64,000 bases of DNA, from NCBI GenBank assembly GCA_033026295.1, contig CM065183.1, forward strand, positions 806,001 through 870,000, given 5' to 3'. Below, piece after piece: positions 35,321 through 47,589 of this stretch. The notes under the pieces were generated by a model. It was given only the letters and a program-made list of their open reading frames with translations. It searched no databases and was not told the origin of the DNA. The position numbers and the translations under genes are program-made. The DNA comes from Channa striata (taxonomy: Eukaryota; Chordata; Actinopteri; Anabantiformes; Channidae). Every line of letters begins with the position of its first letter. Within the stretch, counting starts at the first letter, position 1.

Positions 35321-38300
35321 TGCTAGAAAATAACAGTTATATGTAAGAATTAAATTCAGGGTGTAATATAAATGACACGCGAGTAGTTGTACAGTTACAG
35401 GATGTAAAAAATAAAATAAAGTAAAATAACACAGTCAACACAATAACAGTCAGCTGCTGATCGGCAGGCCTTGCTTATTGTAAATATTCCTTTTGTTCAT
35501 AACGTCAGTGTACTCACCTGAAGTCTTTGTATTACAGGACATTGTTTTTACCCCATCACATTTAAGAACATGTGATGGGGTAAAAATCCACCGTCCTTTT
35601 TCTGTGCAAACAACCTTTTAGAATGTATCTCAGCAGCAGTATTTCTACCACAGTGGTTTTTCAGTCAGTTTTTATTTTATTTTTAGCTTTTATTTACCAT
35701 GTTTATTTTCTGATCAGGAGCCAAACTTCCAAATATGACAATACAGCATATAAACAACTCTAACAACTGTCATTTAAAATGTAAGTTGAATGAATCAATA
35801 ACATTACCACACAACACACTGTAAAACAAAGGCCGCCATTTGGATAACACAAGCGTACAGTATTGTGTAGTAGTTTAACAAAGACAGGAGGAAATGTTTA
35901 TTATTTTTCAGCTACTTAATGTGACACGATTAGAAAAGCTTAAGTGTGTCTAGCTATAATGTTCTTTGTTTATGCTGCAACACAGCAACCTTTGTCCGCG
36001 TTAGTTCAGTGAAATGTTTGTATGCTCTTTCGTGTGAAGAGAGAACGTGTGACATGGCTTTGTCTGATTTTGATTGCAAAAGTAATATGTCAACATTAAT
36101 AATGGTGGTCTTACTAATGTCATGGAGAAAACGAACACAGTACACAAACTTAATACTCAAGTAAAAGTGCAAATATTGGCCTATGAAAATCCTCTGCTAG
36201 AAGTACCACTGCCTAATTGAATTCAATTTTTCAATTCAACTTTATTTATATAGCGCCAATTTACGACAAGGTCATTGAACTTTAACTTTTCAGTTCAAAT
36301 TTATTTATATAGCGCCAATTTACAACAAGGTAATCTCAAGGCACTTTACATAATAAAGCCAAGACTATACAAACATTTAAAGAAAACCCAACAAATCCCC
36401 CTTGAGCAAGCCATAGGCAACAGTAGAGAGGGAAAACTCCCCGTAACGGAAGAAACCTCCAGCAGAACCAGGCTCAGGGTGGGCGGCCATCTGCCTTGAC
36501 CAGTTGGGGTGAGTGGAAAGTGGAGAGAGAAAAGAAAAGGGCAACAAAAGCAACAACAAAACATTGGGCAGGTTGGTAGGACCAGTAGCTGAGATTTTAG
36601 AGTTTAGAAGAAGGAAATTGATATCCAGTCCCTTGTGTCTTTTAGACATGCTTGTAGTTTGATTAATTGATTTGTTTTATCTGCTTCCATAGATAGATAT
36701 AACTGCATGTCATCGGCGTAGCAAAGGACATTTATAGTGTTTTCTAAAATGTTGCCAAGGGGAGACATCTATAGAGTAAAGAGTATTGGTCCTAACACAG
36801 AGCCTTGTGGAATTCCATTACTGACTTTTGTATGTGGAAGATTCATCATTAACATGAACAAATTGGAATCTATCTGATAGATAAGATTTTAACCAGTTTA
36901 GTGCAGTTCCTTGTAATTCCAATTACGTGATCTAGTCTCAGTAATAATATTTTGTGATCAATGCTGTCAAATGCAGCACTAAGCTCTAGCAGAACTAGTA
37001 TAGAGACAAATCCATTATCTGAAGCCAGAAGAAGATTGTTGGTGACTTTAATCAGTGCTATGGCTCTTACTCAGCCTGACTACAATGCTGAAAAGAAACC
37101 GGGGGTTGTTCTTGTTTTCCTCTATTAGTGATGAATAATATGCTGTTCTGACTTTACGAAGTGCTAATTTGTATAAGTATAAACTCTTTTTCCAGGCTAA
37201 GCGTCTCATCTCAAGGCACTTTACATAATAAAGTCAAGACTATACAAACATTTAGAGAAAACCTAACAATTGCCCCTTAAGCAGCCATAGGCAACAGTGG
37301 AGAGGGAAAAACTCCCTTTAACAGAACAAACCTCCGGAAGAACCAGGCTCAGGGTGGGAGGCTATCTGCCTTGACCGGTTGGAGTGAGTGGAAAGTGGAG
37401 AGAGAAAAGAAAAGAGCAACAAAAGCAACAAAACATTGGGCAGGTTTGTAGGACCAGTAGCTGCACACTGGAAAGCGCCAAAGCCAGGGACACTTGAGGA
37501 CAGGGACAGAGAGAGGGAGAAAGACGACTACGGGACAAAGAAGACACAGAGTTAATGTCATACAGTGGTGACATTATAAATGTGGACTGAGAGGAGAGAG
37601 TGAAGTGAAGAGGAAAGTGGCTCAGTGCAGAGTCCCCCAGCAGTCTAAGCCTATAGCAGCATGACAAGCTTTATCAAAGAGGAAGCTTAAGTACTAAGTA
37701 AATTTTTGACATTTTAAATATATTACAAAAGTAAAATTAGTCCACTTAAAAAACTTTATTTTAAACATTACTAATTATGGTAACTGTGGTAAAAGCTTTA
37801 CAGTGATTGGTATTCAATCAGTATTTCGTATGTTAGAACAGTATTATAAACAATACAGATGATGGCATTATAGCGAAACATGTACATTAATTAACTGTGT
37901 AAAATTTAAGTCTCAAAGATCACTCCTGGTAAAGGTGAAGCTAAATTTACCTCTCTATGTGTTGGGTAAAATAAGGTTAAATATACATTTGCATTAATTA
38001 GTTTATATGCTATATTTAATCTTTTTGTTTAAAAAAACTTTTTTGTATTAAAACCACAAGGTGGGGCAATGGTGTGGTTTATCGGTGTATTATCAGGTTT
38101 ACTTTGGTTTAGTTTTGGCTTGTCAATGGAAAACCGTTTTTGAAGGCAGTTTTATGCTTCAGGATTGTTTTACAGATTGTAACTAAAGGCACCTGCTCAC
38201 AGCATCTTCAGAATAACAAGTTAAACTACATTTTTTTTCAACGTACACACAGGTGCTTACAATATCTGTGACTTAAACCTGTGTCATTGTCTTTGATAAA

Positions 38301-41206
38301 TTGTATATCTAGTGGTCTTCGTAAATCAGAGAAATTTTAGCTCTCCAGATTAAGGATAAGATTTACTTGACTTTTCTTGGATCTCTATTCTTTCTGGGTC
38401 TGGTGTGCTGCTTTTTAGGAGAGTATTTCCTGTATGTGGCGTCTTCTCTATGGAATGTTAACATCAGGTGGAATGTATTAGAGCATAAAAGGGTGTGTCT
38501 CAGTTCACTCTTTAGTTCAGTAAGGGAGTAAGTCATTACACAGTGAGTGGGATTGTAGTGTATTGTTATACACCGAAAGGGCAGAGACAGAATAGCTCAG
38601 TGAATTGCATGATAATGAAACTACTACAGAGTAATTAAGAAAGGATGTCATGAAAATTGAAGAATAAACCATACAAGCTGTTAGTTTTACATGCAGTCTT
38701 ATCAATGGTCCTCTGTACAAGACTTGACAACATAGGATAAACATAGCATGCAGTTTAAAACGTGTATAATGCCAGTCAAAAGTTTAGACACTTCTAATTT
38801 CGGCATGACTTCTGCACAACACAACTGATGGGTCCCAATCCCATTGAGGCAAGAAATTGACCCCTGACAAGGCACACCTGTGAGGTCCACTCATGACCAC
38901 ACATTCACTACATAGTTCCATATGTGTTCATTCATAGTTTTGATGCCTTCTATGAGAATCTACAATGTAAAAGTCATGAAAATAAAGGAAAGCCATTAAT
39001 GAAAAGGTGTGTGTGTGTGTGTGTGTTCCTGTGGATACTACATAGTGAGGCCGAATTTCAGGGATCTCAGACAGAGATCTCAGATGTTGTTCCTAAAAAC
39101 AGCTGGAGCCATTCTCCTAGTTTGGGTGTTACAGCCCCCAGTGTTCCTATCACAACAGGTAACACTTGTGCATTCACCTTCCACATTCTTTCTAACTCTT
39201 CTTTCAGCCCTTGGAATTTCTCAGGCTTCTCATGTTCCTTCTTCCTGATGTTGCTGTCGCTTGAAATTTCCACATCAATGACTGCAGCCTTGTTCCCCAT
39301 TTTGTCCACAACTACTATGTCAAGTTGGTTGGCCATTACCAGTTTATCAGTCTGTATCTGGAAGTCCCACAGGATCGTAGCTCTGCCTTTCTCAACCATC
39401 TTTGGAGGTATGCTATATTGACTTTGGGACTTCCAGCCTGTACTTGGCACAGATGTTCCTGTACACTATGACTGCCACTTTTTTAATGCGTTCCATGGAT
39501 GCCCTGCCTGCTAGCATCCCGCTGTTATGTGCTGGATTGTCTCAGAGAAATCTTTGCACAGCCTGCACCTGGGGTCCTGCCTGGTGTGGTAAATCCCGGG
39601 CTCTATTGAGCTTGTACTGGGAGCCTGCTCCTGTGCTGCTTGTATTAGTGCCTCTGTGCTGTCTTCCAATCCAGCTTTGTCCAACCACTTGTAGGATTTT
39701 TCGATATCAGCCGCTTCTTCCTCGTGCAGAGGTTTATCCTTCCATGAGGGTTACTGCTCTTCCTCCCCATGTTCCTCTGGTTTCTGCTGCCTGAGGTACT
39801 CGCTAAGCACAACATCACTTGAGGCCATCTTCCTGATGTATTCATGGATCTTAATTGTTTCATCCAAGATAGTGGCTCTGATACTCACTAATCCTCTTCC
39901 TCCTTTCTTCCGCATAGTGTACAATTTCAATTCCATTCAACTCATTTACATAGTGCTAATTTACAACAAAGTTATCTCAAGGCATTCCATGATCCATGTG
40001 TGAGGCATTGAATCATAGGTTCTTGTAGTCAATCCAGGCAGTGCACAGGTTGGCATGTCTGGTCTTGCAGACTCGGGTGACTGTAGCTGGTGCTTTGCTC
40101 CTCTGGTGTTCCTTTCTGGGTTCTGCTCATGTATTGATCCATGTGCCTGCTCATCTTAGCCACTATGATGCCTGACAGGAGCTTCCATGTTGTGCAGAGG
40201 CAGGTTATTGTGCGGTAGTTGGATGCGACTGCTCCTTTCTGGGGTCCGTCAGTATCAGGCCTGTCTGGCCTTCCGTTAGCCATTCAGGATGGGTTCCATC
40301 CACTAGTAGCTTGTTCATTTGTGCCTCTAGGCACTCATGGAGTGAGGTTAGCTTCTTTAACCATTGGGCATGGATCATGTCAGAGCCTGGTGAGACCTTC
40401 TCTTGAATGTCTGCCATTGTGATTGTTACTGGGTCTTGTTCAGGAAGGCTGCTGTGGCCTGCTCTTAAGTCCACTAGCCACTGGGCATTGCTGTTATGTG
40501 ATGCCTCCTTCTCCCACTGTGAGTACACTTTGCATTGCTCAGTGGAGCCATGCAAGGTGTAATCCTGTTTATTGTCCTGGTTTCAACTTCTCTGCTGTAC
40601 CTTTTAGCTGTGTAGCTAGGGCTGTGACCGTTTGCTTGGCAGTCTCTAAGGCCTCAGGTGTAGTCATGCTGTTCTACTTCTTAGGTTGGTGATTCTTCTA
40701 CCTAACTGACTTCTTCGTCATGCCTTTCTGCATCTCTGATAGCTAACTTCTCTCTAGCCTTGATCTTACCCTCCAACCTCCGTTTCCATCGACAATAATG
40801 CACTTTGTGGCTTGTGTTGATCTTATAGCCAAGCACCTCATGAATAACAGTTCTTGTAGTATATATCAGCTGATTGGTTTCAGTGATTGTCGTATTTGGG
40901 GCTGCTCGTATTGATGCATTCTGAATGTACTTCACTTATTCTTGGTAACGGGCCTTTGGGGTTCCAGGTGTCCAGGTGGCAGTCGTTCATGGACCACAGG
41001 GTCAGTGGTTCAATCCTCAATCCCTGCTTGCTAAATGTCGAAGTGTCCTTGGGCAAGACACTGAACCCGTAGTTGCTCCCAGTGGGTCAGATGAGCACCC
41101 TGGCAGCCATCGCCACTGTGTATGTGTGTACCAAATGATTCTGTAAGTTGCTTTGGATAAAAGTGTCTGCCAAATGACTAAATGCAAATGTATGTATATA
41201 TGTGTG

Positions 41207-41254
<48 letters not shown>

Positions 41255-43373
41255 CACACATACATGTGACTTTCTATACTTGTGAGGACACTCATGGACA
41301 TAATGCAAACCTTAGCCCCCTACTCTAACCCTCACTACTGAATGCCTAACCAAAACCTAATTCTAACCATGACCCTAAAACTCAGTGTTGACTCTCAAAA
41401 AGCCTTTTGAAGTTGTGTGGGCCAACACTAAAATGTCCTCACAAAATGGTATTGAAACAAAATTTGTCCGCAGAAGGCTATATAGACATGCCCACATATA
41501 TTCGTGTATGACAGAGGAGTTAAAAAGGATGTGGAAGGTAAAGGCACAAGTGGTACCTTTTGGTAATATGAACACTGGGGGCTGTAACCCTCAAACAGGG
41601 AGCGTGGCTCTGAGTGTCAACATCTGAGATCTATGTCCAAAAAAGTGCAGTGCTAGGGACAGCTAAGATACTGCGCAGGACCCTCAAGCTCCCGACCCGA
41701 GCAGGGCCCAAGCTTGAAGGAAAGAATAAGACCGCCCCAAAGAAGGAAGGTGCGAGTGGGTATTTTTTTTCGTATGTAGGCATGCATGCATGTATAGGCT
41801 AAAAGAGCTAATGCAATCTTTACATTGGATTAAATGATTGACTCGCTTTGTAATAACAGTTGTAGTCTACTGGATTCAGTGAACATTTATATGAGCTATA
41901 TGATCCAAATATATTAAGTTTAAAATGGGGCTGGGTGATATATTCTAATTATTAGAATTTTCAGGAAAATTATCAGGAAAAATCCCTAAATCAAAAAAAA
42001 TTGATTATTGCTTTCTCTGGTTAAATTGCACTAACTAACAGTACACTCACTAGAAAATTGCACTTTTTGCAAATTACTGGTTTCTGCACAAATTTGTTGT
42101 AAAATTTGATCTGATTTTCAAGGCACAAATATCAACGAACAATATTTCTGGTAAGAATTATAATTCCTTTAATGATGTAAGTAGCCCTAAAGTAACAGCT
42201 AAAGACTTGAAGAATTCATTTGACTAGTTTACTTCTTTGCAAAATATTGAACACAATGGTATCCAATGCAGGACAGTATGAAGGATGCCATTGCTCTCCA
42301 AACAGCATGCCTTAAGTTTGCCAAAGACCACCTTGACACCCTGCAACACTACTGGAAATTGGAATTGGAATTTATTGGGAAGAACACAGCAATTTGTGTG
42401 GTTTAAATAGAGAATCCCGTACCAACCTGTAAAACATCATCCCAACAGTGATGTGCAGTAGAGGGAGTATCAGGATAGAGGTTCCTGTGCTCCCTTTGGA
42501 CCCGGAGCTCATTACGGAGGATAAAAAAATGAATTCCCGAGTCTATCCAGAGTCTCCAAAATGATAATGTCAGGATGGCTGTTTGCAAGCTGAAGCTCAG
42601 AAGAAGCTGGGTGATGCAGCAGCACAAGAACTCAGATTCTAATAGAGATACTAGGGACTGACTGTAAAAGGGGGATACACAGCAGACCTCAAGAATATGG
42701 CTGACCTGAAGCAGTTATGCTAGGAAGAATGAATCTAAAATCCCTCCTAATCCACAGCTACAGGAAGTGCTTGAGTAAAATTTCTCCTGCTAAAGGATAG
42801 TCAGTTATTAAAACACTTTTTCATTACTTTTCACTATTAACTTGATATGGTCAATGGGTGAATTCAGTAAAGACATCAGAAATCATGACGGTTTCATCAG
42901 CTTAAAAATGTTTGTCTAAATTTGTGGCTTTTGGTGAAGGTAAGATCACATTCCATGATCTATGGCAAACAGTACCATCACTTTTTTTTCCCAACTGTAT
43001 ATGAGCATCTCTGTTCAGTCCTGAATTACTGATCATGGACAGAAACAAAACCCTGACATGAACTTTGTCTCCACAGGTTGATGGAAGCCAGATTCACCCA
43101 CAGACTCCCAGTGAATCAAATCCCAGGTTTCCCGATGCAGATGTACCCACCACCATAGAGCCTCAGCTGGACGACTGTGAGCGTTTGGGGACCTTGTTCG
43201 GGATGCTCAACAAGGGTCTGCGAGGAATGGGCTTCAGTCAGATGTACTTTGGGGACAAAATAGTGGAGCCAGTAGTGATCATCTTCTTCTGGCTGCTTCT
43301 TTGGTTCTTGGGTATCCAGGCCCTGGGACTGGTGGGAATGCTGTGCATCATCATCATCTATATCCAAAAGTAA
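34869..43373 (+). CDS. fam241a: FAM241A (C4orf32-like) single-pass membrane protein
   Basis: Two coding exons: 34869-35018 (50 codons, donor CGG|gtaaat) and 43077-43373 (acceptor ccacag|GTT, phase 0, stop TAA), giving 148 aa. The second exon carries the conserved core of the family: ERLGTLFGMLNKGLRGMGF, YFGDKIVEPVVIIFFW and LWFLGIQALGLVG. This is one hydrophobic helix near the C-terminus followed by IIIIYIQK. The human counterpart is about 132 aa, with the most variable part at the N-terminus. Exon 1 is assigned by position, CpG-rich context, in-frame splice phase and a good donor, not by homology, so the start is less certain than the core. Function is poorly known. The 8 kb intron is filled with transposable elements. 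Confidence 0.9.
35545..35586. repeat. perfect 17-bp inverted repeat (hairpin)
   Basis: Arms tttttaccccatcacat (35545-35561) and its exact complement (35570-35586), with an 8-nt loop. Located in the fam241a intron. It is not part of a recognised element. Confidence 0.85.
36218..37200 (-). mobile_element. L2-like LINE copy with internal deletion
   Basis: L2 3' terminus (ttatatagcgccaatttaca, twice at 36240 and 36305), the usual 3' region to 36590, then a jump to RT-coding sequence matching 32000-32560 of the larger copy (gacatgcttgtagtttgatt, agccttgtggaattcc, tcaaatgcagcactaag). Minus orientation in the fam241a intron. Confidence 0.85.
37203..37680 (-). mobile_element. second L2-like LINE 3' fragment
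   Basis: Begins atctcaaggcactttacata and follows the same 3' consensus (ggcaacagtggagagg, aaccaggctcagggtggg, tacagtggtgacattataaa) to the cccccagcagtctaagcc block. It abuts the previous copy. Confidence 0.85.
38765..39026. mobile_element. Tc1-like non-autonomous remnant with adjoining (GT)n
   Basis: Left end tgccagtcaaaagtttagac resembles a Tc1-family terminal repeat. Near the right end are cataattttgatgccttc-like and catgaaaataaagg blocks followed by gaaaaggtgtgtg, where a (GT)n run (39007-39026) replaces the terminal repeat. The middle of the element is mostly deleted. Confidence 0.65.
39035..40940 (-). mobile_element. RLE-type LINE (R4/Dong, Rex6-like), degenerate
   Basis: Broken minus-strand frames follow one LINE from 5' (about 40940) to 3' (about 39050). 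Blocks include an N-terminal KVHYCRWKRRLEGKIKARE (about 40800) and an RT block SNYRTITCLCTTWKLLSGI (about 40170). A zinc-knuckle-like region follows. The C-terminal restriction-like endonuclease-type block has NQLDIVVVDKMGNKAAVID and VEISSDSNIRKKEHEK, then VIGTLGAVTPKLGEWLQ near the 3' end. A small L2 tail lies inside at 39926-39990. Clade assignment is by recognition; the YADD region was not found. Confidence 0.75.
39926..39990 (-). mobile_element. L2 3'-tail fragment
   Basis: Short block attccattcaactcattta, then tagtgctaatttacaacaaa and gttatctcaaggc, matching the L2 3' terminus. It sits within the R4/Dong-like LINE remnant. Confidence 0.6.
40985..41192 (+). mobile_element. tRNA-derived SINE
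   Basis: B-box-like gtggttcaatcc, body gaagtgtccttgggcaagac, and tail gtaagttgctttggataaaa then tctgccaaatgactaaatg. Same family as 15409-15603, with a longer tail. It ends next to a TAGA microsatellite. Confidence 0.8.
41207..41254. repeat. (TAGA)n microsatellite
   Basis: Twelve uninterrupted tetranucleotide units following the SINE tail. It also creates a spurious minus-strand frame of repeating YLSI. Confidence 0.97.
41510..41745 (+). mobile_element. 3' fragment of a second R4/Dong-like LINE
   Basis: Plus-strand frames read EELKRMWKVKAQVVP, then after breaks SEIYVQKSAVLGTAKI and LRRTLKLPTRAG. This is the 3' coding end of the same LINE family as 39035-40940 (which has EELERMWKVNAQVLPVVIG), in the opposite orientation. 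Confidence 0.7.
42270..42400 (+). pseudogene. possible Tc1/mariner transposase fragment
   Basis: One frame gives LKFAKDHLDTLQHYW, reminiscent of the Tc1-family LKFAKxHLDxPxxFW block before a catalytic Asp. It is short and isolated, so confidence is low. Confidence 0.4.
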
Positions 43374-44571
43374 AAACATCTGAGCATCAGTGAAGCCTGC
43401 TCTTTGTTTGTTAATGCGTACCTATGCTGGGCTTATTTAATTCTAATGGCTGTTTGGATTAAAGTGTGGTGCTATTGGGCAGCTGTGGAGACAGCTGAGC
43501 TGCTCTGCACTGATGGTGGCTGTTAGACCTTATGAGCAGGCTTCCAGAAATGGTGTCAATTTTTTCCAGAGTAAATCTGAAGCTGGGTCCATACCTAAAG
43601 AGGAGGGTTACTGATCTTCTGCCTCTGGTTATGCCTCTGGTTATGATATGGATCAGCTGATTAAAAGGAACAGAAAAACATTGTAAGAAATGGCCAGTTT
43701 CAGTTTTAGTCAGAGGCTACAGAGTGAAGACTGGCACTCAGAAAATTAGTGCACATCACTGGGTGAAGTCTGTTTGACAACATGCATTCTGTTAATGTGG
43801 TGTATGCACCAGTGATATGACTCTGTCATAAGCAACCCTTTTTTAAATTAAAGCTGATACACAATATGTGAAACTTGTTGCTATTAAATGCTGAGTTTTT
43901 GAGGTTTTAGGGCTGCACAGAATATTCTGATAAATAGGAGAATGCTGAGTACTGCTGTTATTGCGCTGAAATTGCACATTAGGACATATACATAGTTAGA
44001 AATCATCTTTTCAAAGAAACAAACAAAAGTATGAAGTATATAAATAATTGATTTCTTAAATTCATAAGGCAGTAAGAATTGGGATACTGCTCCTATTTTT
44101 CTATTGAAACAAATAAAGATACAGAAATTTTCATACACCAGTTGTTGTGGAGTGATTAAAAATATTAATACTGGATGCAAAAAAAGTGTGTAGTCTTGTC
44201 TTGTGTGGCAGTGTGATGATGATTCCACATACTGCCACAACACAATTTACACTGACATATTGGATCCTGATATTAATATTCAATTAAATTGATGTTTCTA
44301 ATGATACAAAGCAGTGTAAATGCCTCTGTGCAATTATCACGCTTGATTATCATCATGCTCCAAATCCTCTGCAGTTTAAGAAAATTCTGAAAATCTTTTC
44401 TCGCTCAGGTTCACATCATTTACAAGTATCACAAGTATAGGATTATTTCTGATGGGAGTGCAATTTGTTTGATATTTATTTGTTTTTTGGTCTCAGGTAA
44501 TTGTTGCTGTTTTACGTATTATTACAATTCTGTTATCAATACGTTGACATACTGGGTCATTACATGCATTT

Positions 44572-45932
44572 ACGGTCAAAAGTATTAGCCACCTTTCTTA
44601 AATTAAGCAAAATCTACTAACTTTTTCATTGGAAACTATCCTCCCCAAACAAAAATGACAAGGCTAAAATGAGTCGCCCTCTGACAATTAATAGTAACTG
44701 ACTGACATCACCCTCTTATGGTAGTTTGTCACTAGGTTGGTCACAGGTCTTAAGGGATCTTAGCCCATCCTTCCATGGCTTATTGTTCCAGCTCATCCAG
44801 ATTGTATGGTTTTCAAGTGTGGACACTAACCTTGAATTCCTGTCACAGATTTATGATGTCGGAAATTTAGTACCCCATCTTTATAGCAAAAAGGGAGTAT
44901 GTGGTAGTACTCACTTTTTTTTTCTTATTCTTTTTGGCACAGTATTTGTTGAATAAATAATGGCACAATGATTTGCCTAATGATAAGACCTTCTAGGATC
45001 AGATGATTTTTATTATATTTTTACACCACAAACTAACCAAATTAACTAAGTAAATGGCATTTGCACATGACTGTATGTTCTTAGAGGGCCACTCCAAGAT
45101 CTTGATTCAGTTGTCCCACAAATGTTTTGGATTAACTTGGATGTATACTTTATGTGAATGTCTTGCTGGAAGACAGTGGTGACCTGAAGCAACGCTGTCA
45201 GCAGATTTCTTGACATTTTCCTTAAAAATGTTAATCTAATCTTTTTTAATCATGTTTTCATGCACCTGACCAACCTGTTCTTAAGCTGAACGGTTTTTAA
45301 AAGCTTAAAAAGCTTAAAGGCGTCTCATTTCCTTTACAAAACAAAAGTAGTATTTATGTGTTGAAATAGCTTTAATTTTGTCTCATTAAAGGGCAGACTT
45401 TGAAAATTGATCCCTATGTTTTAAATGTTGACAGGCATAGTTCAGTCAGGCTTTTTCTTGGACAATGACCTCAAGGCCCAGCATAGTAAGTCCAGTATTT
45501 CTTGAAACATACAAGAGGCCAACGCAGAAAGAGATCTGGGACTTCTGGTTGACATCACTGACCATTTTCCTATCCAAGGTATTTGAAGTCACTTTTGACA
45601 GAATTGTTTCTAACATAATGTTTGTGTGTGTGTGTGCTTTGCAATCATCCCAGATACAACTGTTCTAAAAATGGTTAAACTCTTGGAAATGCCCCCAAGG
45701 TAAAAAAATGTTGATTACTCAGGTATGGTTTTAAAGCTAAAAATAGCATTGGGGTTAATTAAGTTATCATTAGACTTGGTATGAAGCAAATCTGAAGATT
45801 TATTTTACACCTACAAAATGTATCAAATAGGTGCCTAACATTTATGATTGTTATGATGTTATGAAGTATTATGAATGTTGGAAACATGCAGACATTTCAC
45901 TGTGGGCAAAATACTTTGACCACAACTGTATA
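44572..45932. mobile_element. Tc1-like DNA transposon remnant, 1.36 kb
   Basis: The left end acggtcaaaagtattagcc and the right end ggcaaaatactttgaccaca are imperfect inverted copies in the style of Tc1-family ends. Sub-terminal sequence (cttagcccatccttccatgg, ttgttccagctcatcc) resembles fish Tc1-like elements. No intact transposase frame is present. Confidence 0.55.
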
Positions 45933-46679
45933 ACTGATCACACTATGTTGTAGAAAAATTCAACTGTACTAATCACACTCATTTTAAAGCTGAAATCACA
46001 ATATGTAACTTAAGTTAGAAGTAGCATGAGACTTAAAATCCACTCTGCCCAGGCCCTCCTGTATTTGCTCTTCTGAGTCAGAGTATGAGGAGGCCTCTGC
46101 AGGAGCTCTCGACAATAAGAAGTTTTGAGGCAATTTTCTAGTTAAAAAAAATTAAGAAATCTACATAATGTAGCTTTAACTACTGATTAAAATGATCACC
46201 TCCAAAGTTTAGCCAGGCTGAACTCCCTTTTATGAAACTAATCGCTCCTATACAAAATAAGTACTGTACTGTATTAAGGGCATTTGCATCTGCAACCATT
46301 TACGAATGACATTAAAGAGGTCTTTGCTTACATTTTCAAAGTGTCTCCCCTTTAATTTTTAAGACCAAGTGGAAACTAGAGGTGACCACAGACAGTGATG
46401 ACAACCTACATAAATGGTATTTAAAACCTAGTCATAGATCTACTGTAAGTAGCAGATTTACAAAGTTACCTGGATAGAGACAGTGGAACAAGCCCTTTGA
46501 GCAAAGTGATCCACTTACCTGTGTAAAGACACATATGGGAACAGGTTCCTAGTGAAATAAGCTTGTGCTTGATAGTTTGGAAACCCATTCATTTTTGTAG
46601 TTATGAATAGGACCTAAAACATGACATTTTCTCCTAAAATCTAGTTAAAGAGATTAAGCCCTGCTTTGCTGCCTCTGGA

Positions 46680-47035
46680 CCAGGACAGTTTGCAATAATA
46701 GTACTACTGAATTCTGAGTTGTTACAAGCAAATTCTACAGGAAAATATCAAAGTGTCCATGAACAATATGCAGCAAGAATATGACCCTAAACTCACGTCA
46801 TTATTCCACAGAATCGTTTGGAAGGGCAGAGCCAAAGCTCTAACCCTAATCCTATAGAAAGGTTGTGGAAGGACCTGAACTAGATGGTGCAGGAAACCAA
46901 CCAACATCCCTGAGTTGTTGTTGTTCTGTAATGAGTAATGGGCTGAATTCCCTCCAAGATCACGTGCAAGGTTGATAAACAACTACTGGAAATTAATAAC
47001 TAAAGTTGCTGCATCTAAAAAGGGGGTCACACTGT
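46680..47035 (+). pseudogene. Tc1-like transposase 3' remnant
   Basis: Broken frames read NPNPIERLWKDL (about 46843), the DLNPIExLWxxLK block of Tc1 transposases. Further on are ccctccaagatcacgtgcaa, ggttgataaacaactactgg and aaagggggtcac, matching the usual end (short C-terminal helix, then KGGHT). It has stops and frameshifts. Confidence 0.6.
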
Positions 47036-47589
47036 CATGTTTCAGTCTCCCCGGAAACCATGCTTTCGTTGCTTCCTCCCCACCAACTGACATTAGCAAC
47101 CGCACCTCCTCTTCTCAATTATTATTAATATATTTTCCCTTTTTTCTGGTAATTTTGTCCTTATCTATCCCACTCTAGGTTAACATAACTTTTTTTCAAA
47201 TTTAACGTCAAACACAGATTACTAACGGCATGGGTTCATTTTTGCCACAGACAAATATAAAGAAAATTGATAAATTTGACCATTTACCATTTAAATCTAA
47301 TTAACGGCTCTATTTAGTTTGTTAAAAAAAAAAAACACGTTTTTGGGCATATTTTTTAACAAATGGAGGGAATTTAAATCACCTACTTTGTGTTTTTATC
47401 ATCTTGTGTTGAATGGAGAATTTCAAAAGGTAGTAACATGTCTCCTGCCTAAAGTGAAATTAGCATGTTCTCTAGCCCAGGAAATATCAAATGGGCCACA
47501 ATGTTTGTTCACTTCTGATATCAGGTATAAATTAAACTAAACTAAAATTAAATCATACAGGTAGATTAGAAAAATAAACACCTAACTGT

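Noticed and set aside
41017..41308. Two minus-strand frames with repeated YLSI residues
   Set aside because: Produced by the (TAGA)n microsatellite and the neighbouring SINE.
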